Shown here: positions 25,988 to 34,507 of the stretch, one piece after another
Layout of the letters: each line of letters starts with the position of its first letter
Position numbering within the stretch: the first letter of the stretch is position 1
Assembly: GCF_009755725.1 (NCBI RefSeq)
Contig: NZ_CP046619.1
Location: 3,158,609-3,222,608, forward strand
Direction: 5' to 3'
DNA from: Diaminobutyricimonas sp. LJ205
Lineage (GTDB): Bacteria; Actinomycetota; Actinomycetes; Actinomycetales; Microbacteriaceae
DNA length: 64,000 nt
Made by a program: the position numbers and the translations under genes
The notes under the pieces: model-generated
The model's database searches: none
The model's input: the letters and a program-made list of their open reading frames with translations, nothing else
What the model was told of the DNA's origin: nothing

Positions 25988-27022
25988 GTGCGAATCGGTT
26001 ACTCGGTCGGGTACTGGCGGCAGGGGCCTCCCGCGGGCGCGCTCGAAGCGATCCTCGAGGCGGAACGGCTGGGCTTCGAGTCGGTGTGGACCTCGGAAGC
26101 GTACGGTTCAGACGCGTTCACCCCGCTGGCCTGGTGGGGGTCGCAGACCTCACGGATCAAGCTCGGCACCGCGATCGCGCAACTGTCGGCGCGCACCCCG
26201 ACCGCCGCCGCGATGGCGGCGCTCACCCTGGATCATCTCTCCGGCGGGCGGGTGATCCTCGGGCTCGGGGTATCCGGACCGCAGGTGGTCGAGGGTTGGT
26301 ACGGCCAGCCGTTTCCCAAGCCGCTCGCCCGGACGCGGGAGTACGTCGGGATCATCCGTGACGTGCTCGACCGGCGGGGGCCGGTCACCGCGCCGGGCGA
26401 GCATTACCCGCTGCCGTACCAGGGGTCGGATGCCTCGGGCCTCGGTAAACCGCTGCAGTCGACCGTGCACCCGCTGCGCTCGGAGCTTCCGGTCTATCTC
26501 GCGGCTGAGGGTCCGAAGAACGTCGCCCTGGCCGCCGAGATCGCCGACGGCTGGCTGCCGTTCCTGATCTCGCCGCGCAACAACGCGGAGTACGCGGGCT
26601 ACCTGGCCGAGGGCTTCAACCAGCGTTCGAGCGAACGGTCGCCGGTGGCGGCATTCGAGGTGGCCGCGCCGGTCGCGGTGGTGCCGAATGCCGACATCGA
26701 GGCGGCCGCCGACGCGGTGCGCCCGATGATCGCCTTATATGTCGGCGGGATGGGCGCGAAGGGGGCGAACTTCCATCGCAACGTGATCGACCGGCTCGGC
26801 TACACCGCGGAGTGCGACCGCATACAGGAACTGTTCCTCGCGGGACGCAAGGACGAGGCGATCGCCGCGGTGCCGACTCGACTGGTGGAGGAGATCGCCC
26901 TGATCGGGCCGCCGGAGAAGATCCGCGATGACCTCGCGGCGTGGGAGGAGTCGGTGGTCACCACCCTGCTGGTGCAGGGCGATGCATCCGCGCTCCGCAC
27001 CATCGCCGACCTGCTCAGCTGA
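25988..27022 (+). CDS. LLM-class F420-dependent oxidoreductase
   Basis: 344 residues from GTG immediately after the oxidase, so almost certainly cotranscribed. Luciferase-like monooxygenase fold with GFESVWTSEAYGSDAFTPL, IKLGTAIAQLSARTPTAAAMAALTLDHLSGGRVILGLG and PVYLAAEGPKNVALAAEIADGW, the pattern of F420-dependent reductases. The cofactor call is inferred from family, not from a unique motif. Likely acts in the same oxidation of an acyl or related substrate. Confidence 0.88.
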   Translation: MRIGYSVGYWRQGPPAGALEAILEAERLGFESVWTSEAYGSDAFTPLAWWGSQTSRIKLGTAIAQLSARTPTAAAMAALTLDHLSGGRVILGLGVSGPQVVEGWYGQPFPKPLARTREYVGIIRDVLDRRGPVTAPGEHYPLPYQGSDASGLGKPLQSTVHPLRSELPVYLAAEGPKNVALAAEIADGWLPFLISPRNNAEYAGYLAEGFNQRSSERSPVAAFEVAAPVAVVPNADIEAAADAVRPMIALYVGGMGAKGANFHRNVIDRLGYTAECDRIQELFLAGRKDEAIAAVPTRLVEEIALIGPPEKIRDDLAAWEESVVTTLLVQGDASALRTIADLLS

Positions 27023-27038
27023 CCGGGCCAACCGCTGG

Positions 27039-27079
27039 TCGAGCTTGCCGAGACCCATAACGGATCTCGGCAAGCTCGA
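27039..27079. terminator. Bidirectional hairpin with repeat-family arms
   Basis: TCGAGCTTGCCGAGA (27039-27053) and its perfect reverse complement (27065-27079) surround an 11-base loop between the convergent oxidoreductase and zur genes. The arm is the same sequence as the intergenic repeats at 10314 and 23609. Likely terminates both transcripts. Confidence 0.75.
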
Positions 27080-27091
27080 TCGGCGGGAGGA

Positions 27092-27472
27092 CTAGCGGCG
27101 GGAGCACTCCGCGCAGAGACCGAAGACATCGACGACGTGCGAGGGTTCGGTGAAACCGTGCTCCGCCGCGACCTGGCGCGCCCAGGCTTCAATCGGGTCG
27201 GCCTCGATCTCAACGGTGATCCCGCAGTTGCGGCAGATCAGGTGATGGTGGTGGCCCGAGGTGCAGGCGCGGTACAGGCTCTCGCCATCCTGCTGCAGGC
27301 TGTCCGCCTCACCCGCCCCGGCGAGACTCGCCAGCGCCCGGTAGACGGTGGCCAGCCCGATCGGCGACCCGGTTTCGCGCAGCGTCGAGTGCAGGGCCTG
27401 CGCGCTGACGAACCCTTCGGCGTCGCCGAGGGCCTCACGCACGGCTTCCCGCTGCCAGGTGTTGCGCTTCAT
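27092..27472 (-). CDS. zur: Fur-family metalloregulator, probable Zur
   Basis: 126 residues from ATG 27472, overlapping the permease stop by 4 bp. An N-terminal winged helix (ALHSTLRETGSPIGLATVYRALASL) precedes a metal-binding half with SGHHHHLICRNCG and FGLCAECSRR: the two CxxC pairs form the structural zinc site. Encoded last in a zinc-type ABC importer operon, so Zur rather than Fur is inferred. It likely represses znuA transcription through the box at 31079-31095. Confidence 0.88.
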   Translation of the reverse strand: MKRNTWQREAVREALGDAEGFVSAQALHSTLRETGSPIGLATVYRALASLAGAGEADSLQQDGESLYRACTSGHHHHLICRNCGITVEIEADPIEAWARQVAAEHGFTEPSHVVDVFGLCAECSRR

Positions 27473-28284
27473 GCCACCCACCGTACCTTCGGCCGCACGG
27501 AGTCCACGAGCCGGCGCAGGCCGAGGCTGAGCACGAATACCAGCGCCGCGAACAGCGTGATCGCACCGCCGGCGCTGAGGTCGAACGCGGCGCCGACGAG
27601 CAGGCCGACCACCGCCACGGCGGCACCGACGAGCGGTGCGGCCAGCGTCATCCCGGCGATCGAGCGCGTCCACAGGCGGACCGATGCCGCGGGGCCGACG
27701 ATCAGCGCGATGGCGAGAATGCTGCCCACCGCCGGCATCGCCACCACGACCGTTCCGGCGATCAGGATCAGGCTGATGGTCTCGGGCAGCCACGGTCGCC
27801 GTCCGCTGGCGCGGTACCCGTTCACGTCGAAACTGGAGAACAGCAGCTCCTTGCCGGCGACGCCGAGCACGAGCAGCGTGAGCAGCAGCATCCCGAAGGT
27901 CAACCAGACGTCACCGGCGCTCACGGTGAGGATCGAACCCACCAGGAACGACTCGATCTGAATCGGCAATTCCGGATTGGCGGCCTGCAGCAACGCGCCG
28001 AGTGCGAAGCCGGAGGTCAGCACGATGCCGGAGGCGACCTGGCCGCCGAGCCGCCGGATCGCGGCGAGGGCAGACATCACACCGACCAGCACCAGGCTGA
28101 ACACTGCGGCGCCGAACGCGGGGGCAAGACCCAGCACGACCGCGGCGATCGCGCCGGGGAAGGTCGCGTGGGTCAGCGCGGTGGCGAAGAACGCGCGGCG
28201 CCGGATCACCACCAGCACGCCGACGAGCCCGGCAAGACCGCCGATCAGCACCGCCTCGATAAGGGCGAGCGAGAAGAAGCTCAT
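27469..28284 (-). CDS. Metal ABC transporter permease (second)
   Basis: 271 residues, about eight helices, ZnuB/MntB family; FATALTHATFPGAIAAVVLG near the N-terminus and ILAIALIVGPAASVRLWTRS near the C-terminus are diagnostic. Overlaps both neighbours by 4 bp. With the next permease it probably forms a heterodimer. Confidence 0.9.
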   Translation of the reverse strand: MSFFSLALIEAVLIGGLAGLVGVLVVIRRRAFFATALTHATFPGAIAAVVLGLAPAFGAAVFSLVLVGVMSALAAIRRLGGQVASGIVLTSGFALGALLQAANPELPIQIESFLVGSILTVSAGDVWLTFGMLLLTLLVLGVAGKELLFSSFDVNGYRASGRRPWLPETISLILIAGTVVVAMPAVGSILAIALIVGPAASVRLWTRSIAGMTLAAPLVGAAVAVVGLLVGAAFDLSAGGAITLFAALVFVLSLGLRRLVDSVRPKVRWVA

Positions 28285-29189
28285 CGCGCCTCACCTCCCG
28301 CGAGGACCGCGGCGCGTGGTGCGGCGTCCTTGCGGCGGCGCAGGCGAAGAGTGGCGCGGCGCAGCCCGAACAGGGCGAGGGCGATTATGAACAGCGCCAG
28401 CAGGGTGAGCACAACGGTGGCGCTGCCGGGCAGGCTGACGCCGGCGCGCACGGACGCGTCGAAGCTGTGCGCAAGCCCGAGCCAGCCGGCCAGGGCGATC
28501 GAGACGATCCCGACGAACACGGTCACCGCGAACCGGCTGCTCGCCAGTCGGCCGATGGCTGCCGGGATGATCAGCAGCGCCAGCATCAGCAGGGTGCCGA
28601 GGGCACGGGATGCCGCGACCACGACCAGGGCGATGGCCACGTTCAGCACCAGATCGAGCGCGAGCAGGCGGTAGCCGGCGGCCTCGGCGCCTTGGCGGTC
28701 GAAGGCGCGCAGGAACTGCTCCTTCGCGGTGAGCAGGACCAGCAGCACGGCGACGCCGGCGAGAGTCGCGGTAGCGGCGACATCCGCGTCGGTGAGCGTG
28801 AGAATCCGGCCGAAGAGCAGTTCGGACAGCTGGCCGACGTAGTCACTCTGCCGCGAGACGATGATCACACCGATCGAGAACATGCTGGTCAGCACCACGG
28901 CGACGGCTGCGTCGTCGGGCACCCCGCGCCGCGAGACCAGCGTGAGCACGACCGCGGCGACCACCGCGGCGATGGTTCCGCCGACGAGCAGTCCGCCGGA
29001 GCCGGCGATCGCGAAGCCGATGACCACGCCCGGGAACACCGCGTGCACCAGGCCGTCGGAGAGGAACTCCAGCCGTCGCAGGTTGGCGAACGCGCCGAGC
29101 AGCCCGGCGGCGACGGCGAGCACCAGCATCACGGTGAGGGCGCGGGCCATGAACGGCAGCTGGAACGGGGCGAACAGCAGGTCGGTCAC
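28281..29189 (-). CDS. znuB: Metal ABC transporter permease (first)
   Basis: 302 residues, ZnuB/MntB family; LEFLSDGLVHAVFPGVVIGFAIAG, a gap region without catalytic motifs, and GTLLMLALLIIPAAIGRL match. The C-terminus is Arg-rich (LRRRKDAAPRAAVL) and probably cytoplasmic. Two different permeases suggest a heterodimeric membrane core. Confidence 0.9.
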   Translation of the reverse strand: MTDLLFAPFQLPFMARALTVMLVLAVAAGLLGAFANLRRLEFLSDGLVHAVFPGVVIGFAIAGSGGLLVGGTIAAVVAAVVLTLVSRRGVPDDAAVAVVLTSMFSIGVIIVSRQSDYVGQLSELLFGRILTLTDADVAATATLAGVAVLLVLLTAKEQFLRAFDRQGAEAAGYRLLALDLVLNVAIALVVVAASRALGTLLMLALLIIPAAIGRLASSRFAVTVFVGIVSIALAGWLGLAHSFDASVRAGVSLPGSATVVLTLLALFIIALALFGLRRATLRLRRRKDAAPRAAVLAGGEAR

Positions 29190-29191
29190 GG

Positions 29192-29959
29192 TCAGTGACT
29201 CTCGTGGTCGGGCACGTGTAGGGAGTGTTCGTCCACCTCGACGGCCGCCATCGGGTGGGTGCGCGCGATCAGGTCGAGCGTCAGCGTGTCCTTGACCGGT
29301 CCGCAGGCCACCTGCCTGTGGTTCACCAGCAGCACCAGGTCGGCGGCCTGCTGGGCGAGGGAGATGTCGTGGGTCGACATGACAATGGTCATGCCGTCGG
29401 CCTTCAGCCGATTCACGGTGGCGATGAGGCCGGAGCGGCTGTCGGCGTCGAGCCCGTTGAACGGCTCGTCCAGCAGGAGCAGGGAGGGGTTGGAAACTAT
29501 GGCCCGAGCGAAGATCGCGCGCTGCCGCTGTCCGCCGCTGAGTCGACCGAAGCGGGTGTGCGCGTGCGGGGTGAGCCCGACGAGATCGAGCGCCCGGTCG
29601 ACGGCATCCCGGTCGGCGCGGCTGGGCCAGCGCAGCCAGCCGATCCGCCGGTACAGTCCCATCGTCACGACCTGGCGCACCGATACCGGGAAGTCCGGGT
29701 CGATCGTGTCGCTCTGCGGCATGTAGCCGGTGCGCAGTCGCGCGGCGGCGGCATCCGTGCCCAGCACGCGCAGCCGTCCGGCGGTGACCGGCACCAGCCC
29801 GAGGATTCCGCGCAGGATGGTGGACTTGCCTGCCCCGTTGGGGCCGATCAGGGCGACCGCCTGTCCCGGCTCGACAGTCACGGTCACGCCGGTCACCGCG
29901 GGCGCGGCGGAGTTGTAGGCAAGGCTGACGTCGTCGAAGGCGAGCGCGGGGTCGGGCAC
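29192..29959 (-). CDS. znuC: Metal ABC transporter ATP-binding protein
   Basis: 255 residues. Walker A GPNGAGKST, signature LSGGQRQRAIFA, Walker B LLLDEPFNGLD and the H-loop STHD are intact. Adjacent to a metal-binding lipoprotein and two permeases. ATP hydrolysis drives zinc-type import. Spaced 2 bp from permease and 8 bp from the lipoprotein gene. Confidence 0.95.
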   Translation of the reverse strand: MPDPALAFDDVSLAYNSAAPAVTGVTVTVEPGQAVALIGPNGAGKSTILRGILGLVPVTAGRLRVLGTDAAAARLRTGYMPQSDTIDPDFPVSVRQVVTMGLYRRIGWLRWPSRADRDAVDRALDLVGLTPHAHTRFGRLSGGQRQRAIFARAIVSNPSLLLLDEPFNGLDADSRSGLIATVNRLKADGMTIVMSTHDISLAQQAADLVLLVNHRQVACGPVKDTLTLDLIARTHPMAAVEVDEHSLHVPDHESH

Positions 29960-29967
29960 GGTGGGTC

Positions 29968-31059
29968 CTACTCAGTCAATGCGGTCGGCAGCGGGTCGGC
30001 AGTCATGCCCCAGCCGTTGAGTAATTGGCGGATGTTGTGCGCCTGCGCACCCAGGTAGGTGGCCGCCTCGGAGTCGGCCGGGCCGAGCGAATCGACGTAC
30101 AGGGCGTCGGTGCCGGTGAACACCTGCACCCCGGCGTCGCGGGCGATCGCCTCGGCGCTCTTCGGTGACAGCGACGCCTCGGCGTACACGGCGGTAGTGC
30201 CGGTGGCCTTGATGGCGGCGACGAGGGAGTCGATGTCGGATGCCGAGAGCTCGGCGTTGTCGTCGAAACTCGGCACGACCGAGCCGACGTAGGTGATGCC
30301 GTAATCCCGCACGAAGTAGCCGAGTGAGTCGTGATTGGAGACCAGCAGCCGCTGCTCGGCCGGCACCTTCTCGATCTGGGTCGTCGCCCAGGCGTCGAGT
30401 TCAGCGAGCTTCGCGGCGTACTCGTCGGCGTTCGCCTGATAGTCGGAGGCGTTGCCCGGGTCAGCCTCGATGAGGCCGTCGGCGATCTCCTGCACCATCA
30501 GTTCGGCGTTCCGGATGCTGGTCCAGATGTGCGGGTCGCCGCCGACATGTGCGTGGTCATGGTCGTGGTCGGCGTGCTCGTCGGCGCTCTCGCCGGCGTG
30601 CGCATCTTCGTCGACGTGCGCCTCCTCGTCGGACTCTTCCTCGGCGTGCGCTGCTTGCTCGGCTTCAGCGTCCGTGCCGAGCAGTTCGATGTCGCGGCTG
30701 CTGTCGATGGCGACCCCGTCGAAGCCGGAGGCCTGCACGGCTCCGCCGATCCATTCCTCCAGGTCGACACCGTTCAGCACCAGCACGTCGGCCTCGGCAA
30801 GGGCGAGCAGGTCGGCGGGCGTGGGATCGAAGCTGTGCGCGCTGGTGTTGGGTTTCAGCAACTGTGTCACCGAGGCCGTGTCTCCGGCTACCGCGCGGGT
30901 GAGGTCGGCGACCTGGGTCGTCGTCGCGACGACTTTGATTCCGGCGCCGTTCGCGCCAGTCGCGTTCGTGTTCGTGCTGGCGTTGACGCTGGAGCATCCG
31001 GCGAGGACGGCGATGGATGCCGCGGCCAGGCCGAGCACGGACAACACGGGTTTCTTCAC
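29968..31059 (-). CDS. znuA: Zinc-type metal-binding lipoprotein
   Basis: 363 residues from GTG. Signal peptide ends in lipobox LAGC (residue 22), so it is membrane-tethered outside the cell. The solute-binding cluster A-I fold has conserved His in NTSAHSFDP and DPHIWTS, and later acidic ligand DNAEL region. Between them, residues about 135-175 form a His/Asp/Glu-rich loop (DEEAHVDEDAHAGESADE, HADHDHDHAH) typical of zinc-binding ZnuA proteins. Manganese specificity cannot be excluded. Confidence 0.93.
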   Translation of the reverse strand: MKKPVLSVLGLAAASIAVLAGCSSVNASTNTNATGANGAGIKVVATTTQVADLTRAVAGDTASVTQLLKPNTSAHSFDPTPADLLALAEADVLVLNGVDLEEWIGGAVQASGFDGVAIDSSRDIELLGTDAEAEQAAHAEEESDEEAHVDEDAHAGESADEHADHDHDHAHVGGDPHIWTSIRNAELMVQEIADGLIEADPGNASDYQANADEYAAKLAELDAWATTQIEKVPAEQRLLVSNHDSLGYFVRDYGITYVGSVVPSFDDNAELSASDIDSLVAAIKATGTTAVYAEASLSPKSAEAIARDAGVQVFTGTDALYVDSLGPADSEAATYLGAQAHNIRQLLNGWGMTADPLPTALTE

Positions 31060-31078
31060 CCGTTGACACTAAACGCTA

Positions 31079-31095
31079 TTGATAATCATTGTCAA
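31079..31095 (-). promoter_or_regulatory. Zur/Fur-like operator upstream of znuA
   Basis: A 17-bp near-palindrome, TTGATAATCATTGTCAA on the plus strand, mismatched at one symmetric pair. Its minus-strand TTGACA can be a -35 box with TAGTGT 18 bp on as a -10, leaving a probably leaderless GTG start 6 bp later. Repressor binding here would cover the promoter. Confidence 0.85.
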
Positions 31096-31171
31096 AACAA
31101 CCGGGCTGCTGCCGCTGACTGCGCGCGATCATCCACCCGCCGCGAGCAGTCACGGCGAACAATGCGGTGTT

Positions 31172-31213
31172 TCTCACGCCATGCGGTGCTACGTAGCGCC
31201 GCATGGCGTGAGA
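31172..31213. repeat. 42-bp near-perfect palindrome
   Basis: Arms TCTCACGCCATGCGG (31172-31186) and CCGCATGGCGTGAGA pair perfectly, and the centre GCTACGTAGC is itself a perfect palindrome, so only one symmetric pair is mismatched. It lies between the pentapeptide gene's end and the znuA promoter on the minus strand. No U-tract. Could be a terminator, but also a cruciform or protein site. Confidence 0.75.
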
Positions 31214-31260
31214 GACCCCGCGCGGTTATGACCGACGGGGGACGCGCGCGCCGAAGAGCC

Positions 31261-32097
31261 CTACTCTGCGGTCCAGTGGGAGGGGCGCGTGAGTCGCGGG
31301 GGCAACTGGGTGCGGGTGTCACCTCGTGCGGAGTTCACCTGCGCCTGGGTCAGAAACAGCGCCTCGGACAGGTCGGCGCCGGACAGGTTCGCATCGCGCA
31401 GGTCGGCACCGATCAGGTCGGTCATCCGCAGGCGCGCCCCGGCAAGGTCCGCGGCGATCAGGTAGGCGCCGCGCAGACTCCGTCCGGACAGGTCGACCCC
31501 GGCCAGCTTCGCGCCGAGCAGGTCGCCGCCTGGCGCGACGCGTTTCGGCACCCGGCCGATCGGTCGGATTCCGGCGCGTGCGCGGTCACTCGCCCGGCCG
31601 AGCAGGTCGGCAATGCCGGCACGATGGGCGGCGACATCCGTCTGCTGGATCTCCTCGGCACCGAGCAGGGTGATCCGTTCGGTGCGTTCGAACGCATCGG
31701 TGAGCTCACCGTGCAGCAACCGGGTGGAGGGCAGTTCCAGCGCCTCACGCAGGTACCAGAGCAGCTCATGCAACTGCCGCACGATCGGGAACACCGCGAA
31801 CATCACCGGCCGGGAGGCCGGGTCATCCCGCCAGCTCACGCCGCCGAAGGTGACCTGGGTGACCCGCTGTCCGGCGCCGAAACAGTCGAACACGGTGCAG
31901 CCCTTGTAGCCGCGATCACGCAGTTCAGGGTGCATCTGGCAGCGGAAGTCGTCGGCCAGGTTCCCGCACGGATCACCCGCTGGCTTGTCGTGGCCGAAGT
32001 CCGCCGAGCGGGCGAACGCCAGTGCGACGCAGCACAGCGCAGCGCAATTGGCGCAGTCGGCCGCGAGACTGCTGCCGGGGAGCAGCTGGCTAGTCAT
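31261..32097 (-). CDS. Pentapeptide-repeat protein with N-terminal cysteine cluster
   Basis: 278 residues. The N-terminus carries CANCAALCCVAL, and further cysteines at GDPCGN, RCQMH and KGCTVFDC, suggesting a metal or disulfide site. From about residue 190, A(D/N)LxX-type repeats (LLGAKLAGVDLSGRSLRGAYLIAADLAGARL, then ADLRDANLSGADL) form a right-handed beta-helix of about 10 coils. Such proteins can mimic DNA or act as scaffolds; a gyrase-protection role is a possibility only. It overlaps no neighbour. Confidence 0.78.
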   Translation of the reverse strand: MTSQLLPGSSLAADCANCAALCCVALAFARSADFGHDKPAGDPCGNLADDFRCQMHPELRDRGYKGCTVFDCFGAGQRVTQVTFGGVSWRDDPASRPVMFAVFPIVRQLHELLWYLREALELPSTRLLHGELTDAFERTERITLLGAEEIQQTDVAAHRAGIADLLGRASDRARAGIRPIGRVPKRVAPGGDLLGAKLAGVDLSGRSLRGAYLIAADLAGARLRMTDLIGADLRDANLSGADLSEALFLTQAQVNSARGDTRTQLPPRLTRPSHWTAE

Positions 32098-32109
32098 CCG
32101 AACGCGCCA

Positions 32110-33513
32110 TCAGTCGAGCAGCAGCGCGGGCTCTTCCATCACCGAGGCGACATCGGCGATGAACCGGCTGACGACGTCACCGTCGACCACGCGGTGGTCG
32201 AACGACCCGCCGATCGTGGTGACGTAGCGCGGGCGCACCTCACCGTCGACCACCCAGGGCTTCTGCTTGATCGTGCCCATCGCGACGATGGCGACCTCGC
32301 CCGGGTTCAGGATCGGGGTGCCGGTGTCCATGCCGAAGACGCCGATGTTGGTCACCGTGATGGTGCCGTTCTGCATGTCCGAGGGCTGCAGCTTGCCGTC
32401 GCGGGCGACGAGCGTCATCTGCTCGATCGCCTGCGCCAGTTCACGCAGTGACAGGTTCTGGGCGTCCTTGATGTTCGGCACGACCAGTCCACGCGGGGTG
32501 GCGGCGGCGAATCCGAAGTTCACGTAGTGGTGCACGATGATCGCCTCATCGGTCCACGTCGAGTTCACGGTCGGGTTGCGGCGCACCGCCCAGATCATCG
32601 CCTTGGCCATGATCAGCAGCGGCGACACCTTGATGCCGGCGAAGTCGGGGGAGTTCTTCAGCCTCTTGACGAACTCCATGGTGCGGGTGGCATCAACGTC
32701 GACGAACACGCCGACATGCGGCGCCGTGAACGCGCTTTTCACCATGCCGGTGGCGATGGCCTTGCGCACACCCTTCACCGGGATCCGCTCCTCGCGGTCC
32801 TCCGGCCACTCCGGAGTCTGAATATTCCGGAACACACTGGCCTGCTGCGCCTGGCGGATCACATCGTCGCGGGTGATCTCGCCGACCAGACCGGTCGCCG
32901 TGACCGTCGCCAGGTCGACGTCGAGGTCCTTGGCGAGCTTGCGGATCGGCGGCTTCGCGATGATGGCCGAGGCGGATGCCGCGGGCACCGACGATGGTCG
33001 GACCGGCTGGGCGGCAGCCCGACGCCTGCGGGAGGTGGCGTGTCCACCGCTGGCGCCGTAGCCGACGAGGTTTGCCGGAGCCGGAGCCGCCGACGGTTCC
33101 GCGGGCGTGACCGTGGCGGCGGTGTCGATGACATCCGGCTCGACGGACTCCACGGCGGGAGACTGCGCGGCGGCAGGCTGCGCGGCGGACGCGGCCGGCG
33201 CGGCCGGAACAGGAGCGGCGGCGGTCGCGTCAGCCGAAGCGGCGGGAGCGGCCGGCGCTGCGGCTGCGGCATCCCCCGAGCTGACGGTGATGATCGGCGT
33301 GCCCACCTCGACCGTGTCGCCCTCGGCGACGAGCAGTTCGCTGACGGTGCCGGCGAATGGTGACGGCAGCTCGACCAGTGACTTGGCGGTTTCGATCTCA
33401 ACCAAGACCTGGTTGATCGTCACGGTGTCGCCCGGGGCGACTTTCCAGGCGACGATCTCGGCTTCGGTGAGGCCTTCGCCGACGTCGGGCAGCGGGAAAT
33501 TCGACGTTGTCAT
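32110..33513 (-). CDS. bkdC: Branched-chain 2-oxoacid dehydrogenase E2 (lipoyl acyltransferase)
   Basis: 467 residues from ATG 33513; the longer open frame upstream is noncoding. Domains: lipoyl domain with the attachment Lys in [12 protein letters not shown] (about residue 43), an Ala/Pro-rich linker (roughly 85-170), a peripheral E1/E3-binding segment ([19 protein letters not shown]), and a catalytic domain with the HRVVDG active-site His near the C-terminus ([13 protein letters not shown]). It transfers acyl groups from lipoate to CoA. Follows E1 alpha and beta; the E3 gene is not in the window. Confidence 0.93.
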   Translation of the reverse strand: MTTSNFPLPDVGEGLTEAEIVAWKVAPGDTVTINQVLVEIETAKSLVELPSPFAGTVSELLVAEGDTVEVGTPIITVSSGDAAAAAPAAPAASADATAAAPVPAAPAASAAQPAAAQSPAVESVEPDVIDTAATVTPAEPSAAPAPANLVGYGASGGHATSRRRRAAAQPVRPSSVPAASASAIIAKPPIRKLAKDLDVDLATVTATGLVGEITRDDVIRQAQQASVFRNIQTPEWPEDREERIPVKGVRKAIATGMVKSAFTAPHVGVFVDVDATRTMEFVKRLKNSPDFAGIKVSPLLIMAKAMIWAVRRNPTVNSTWTDEAIIVHHYVNFGFAAATPRGLVVPNIKDAQNLSLRELAQAIEQMTLVARDGKLQPSDMQNGTITVTNIGVFGMDTGTPILNPGEVAIVAMGTIKQKPWVVDGEVRPRYVTTIGGSFDHRVVDGDVVSRFIADVASVMEEPALLLD

Positions 33514-33526
33514 GTAGATCTCTTCC

Positions 33527-34507
33527 CTAGTAGGCGAGCGCGCGGTCGACGGCTTCGAGAATGCGGTCGGCGTCGGGCAGGTAGAGCGACTCGAGTTTCG
33601 CGGGCGGGAACGGCACGTCGAATCCCGACACGCGCAACACCGGCGCTTCAAGTGAGTAGAACGCCTTCTCGGCGACGGTCGCGGCGATCTCGGAGCCGAC
33701 GCTGACGTTGCCCGGCGCCTCCTGGGCGACCACGAGTCGACCGGTCTTGCGCACCGACTCGAGGATCGGCTCGTAGTCGATCGGCGAGAGCGAGCGCAGG
33801 TCGACGACCTCGAGGCTGATGCCCTCGTCCGCGGCGATGTCGGCCGCGCTGAGCAGCATCGACACCATGGCACCGTGGCCGATAACAGTCACGTCAGTGC
33901 CCTCGCGCACAACCTGGCTGGCGTGCAGTGGAGCCTGGCGAGCATCCGTGTCGACGTCGCCCTTCTGCCAGTACCGGCTCTTCGGCTCGAAGAACAGGAT
34001 CGGATCGTTCGACGCGGCGGCGTCCTGGATCATCCAGTACGCCTCGTTCGGGGTGGCCGGGCTCACCACGCGCAGGCCGGGAGTGTGCGCGAAGTACGCC
34101 TCCGGGCTCTCCTGGTGGTGCTCGACCGCGCCGACGTGGCCGCCGTAGGGCACCCTGATGACGATCGGGAAGGCCTGCGTGCCACCGTGCCGCGCGGTCA
34201 GCTTGGCCAGCTGCGAGGTGATCTGGTCAAACCCCGGGAAGATGAACCCGTCGAACTGGATCTCACAGATCGGGCGGTAGCCACGCATCGCCAGTCCGAT
34301 CGCCGTGCCGACGATGCCGGACTCTGCGAGCGGGGTGTCGATCACGCGCTTCGCACCGAACTCGGCCTTCAGTCCCTCGGTCACCCGGAACACGCCGCCG
34401 AGGGTGGCGATGTCCTCGCCCATCAGCAGCACCTTCTCGTCGGCGGCGAGTGCCTCGCGCAGGCCCAGGTTGATCGCCTTGGACATGGTCAGCTTCGTAA
34501 TGCTCAC
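33527..34507 (-). CDS. bkdB: 2-oxoacid dehydrogenase E1 beta subunit
   Basis: 326 residues from GTG 34507, overlapping the E1 alpha stop by 4 bp (GTGA). Transketolase-type pyrimidine-binding fold: [51 protein letters not shown] and GDVD-containing stretch. Forms a heterotetramer with E1 alpha and supplies part of the thiamine diphosphate site. Branched-chain rather than pyruvate specificity is inferred from family resemblance. Confidence 0.93.
   Translation of the reverse strand: MSITKLTMSKAINLGLREALAADEKVLLMGEDIATLGGVFRVTEGLKAEFGAKRVIDTPLAESGIVGTAIGLAMRGYRPICEIQFDGFIFPGFDQITSQLAKLTARHGGTQAFPIVIRVPYGGHVGAVEHHQESPEAYFAHTPGLRVVSPATPNEAYWMIQDAAASNDPILFFEPKSRYWQKGDVDTDARQAPLHASQVVREGTDVTVIGHGAMVSMLLSAADIAADEGISLEVVDLRSLSPIDYEPILESVRKTGRLVVAQEAPGNVSVGSEIAATVAEKAFYSLEAPVLRVSGFDVPFPPAKLESLYLPDADRILEAVDRALAY

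Noticed and set aside
30331..32451. 706-codon plus-strand open frame across znuA and the pentapeptide gene
   Set aside because: It spans two real minus-strand genes and an intergenic palindrome, with no fold or start signal. Shadow.
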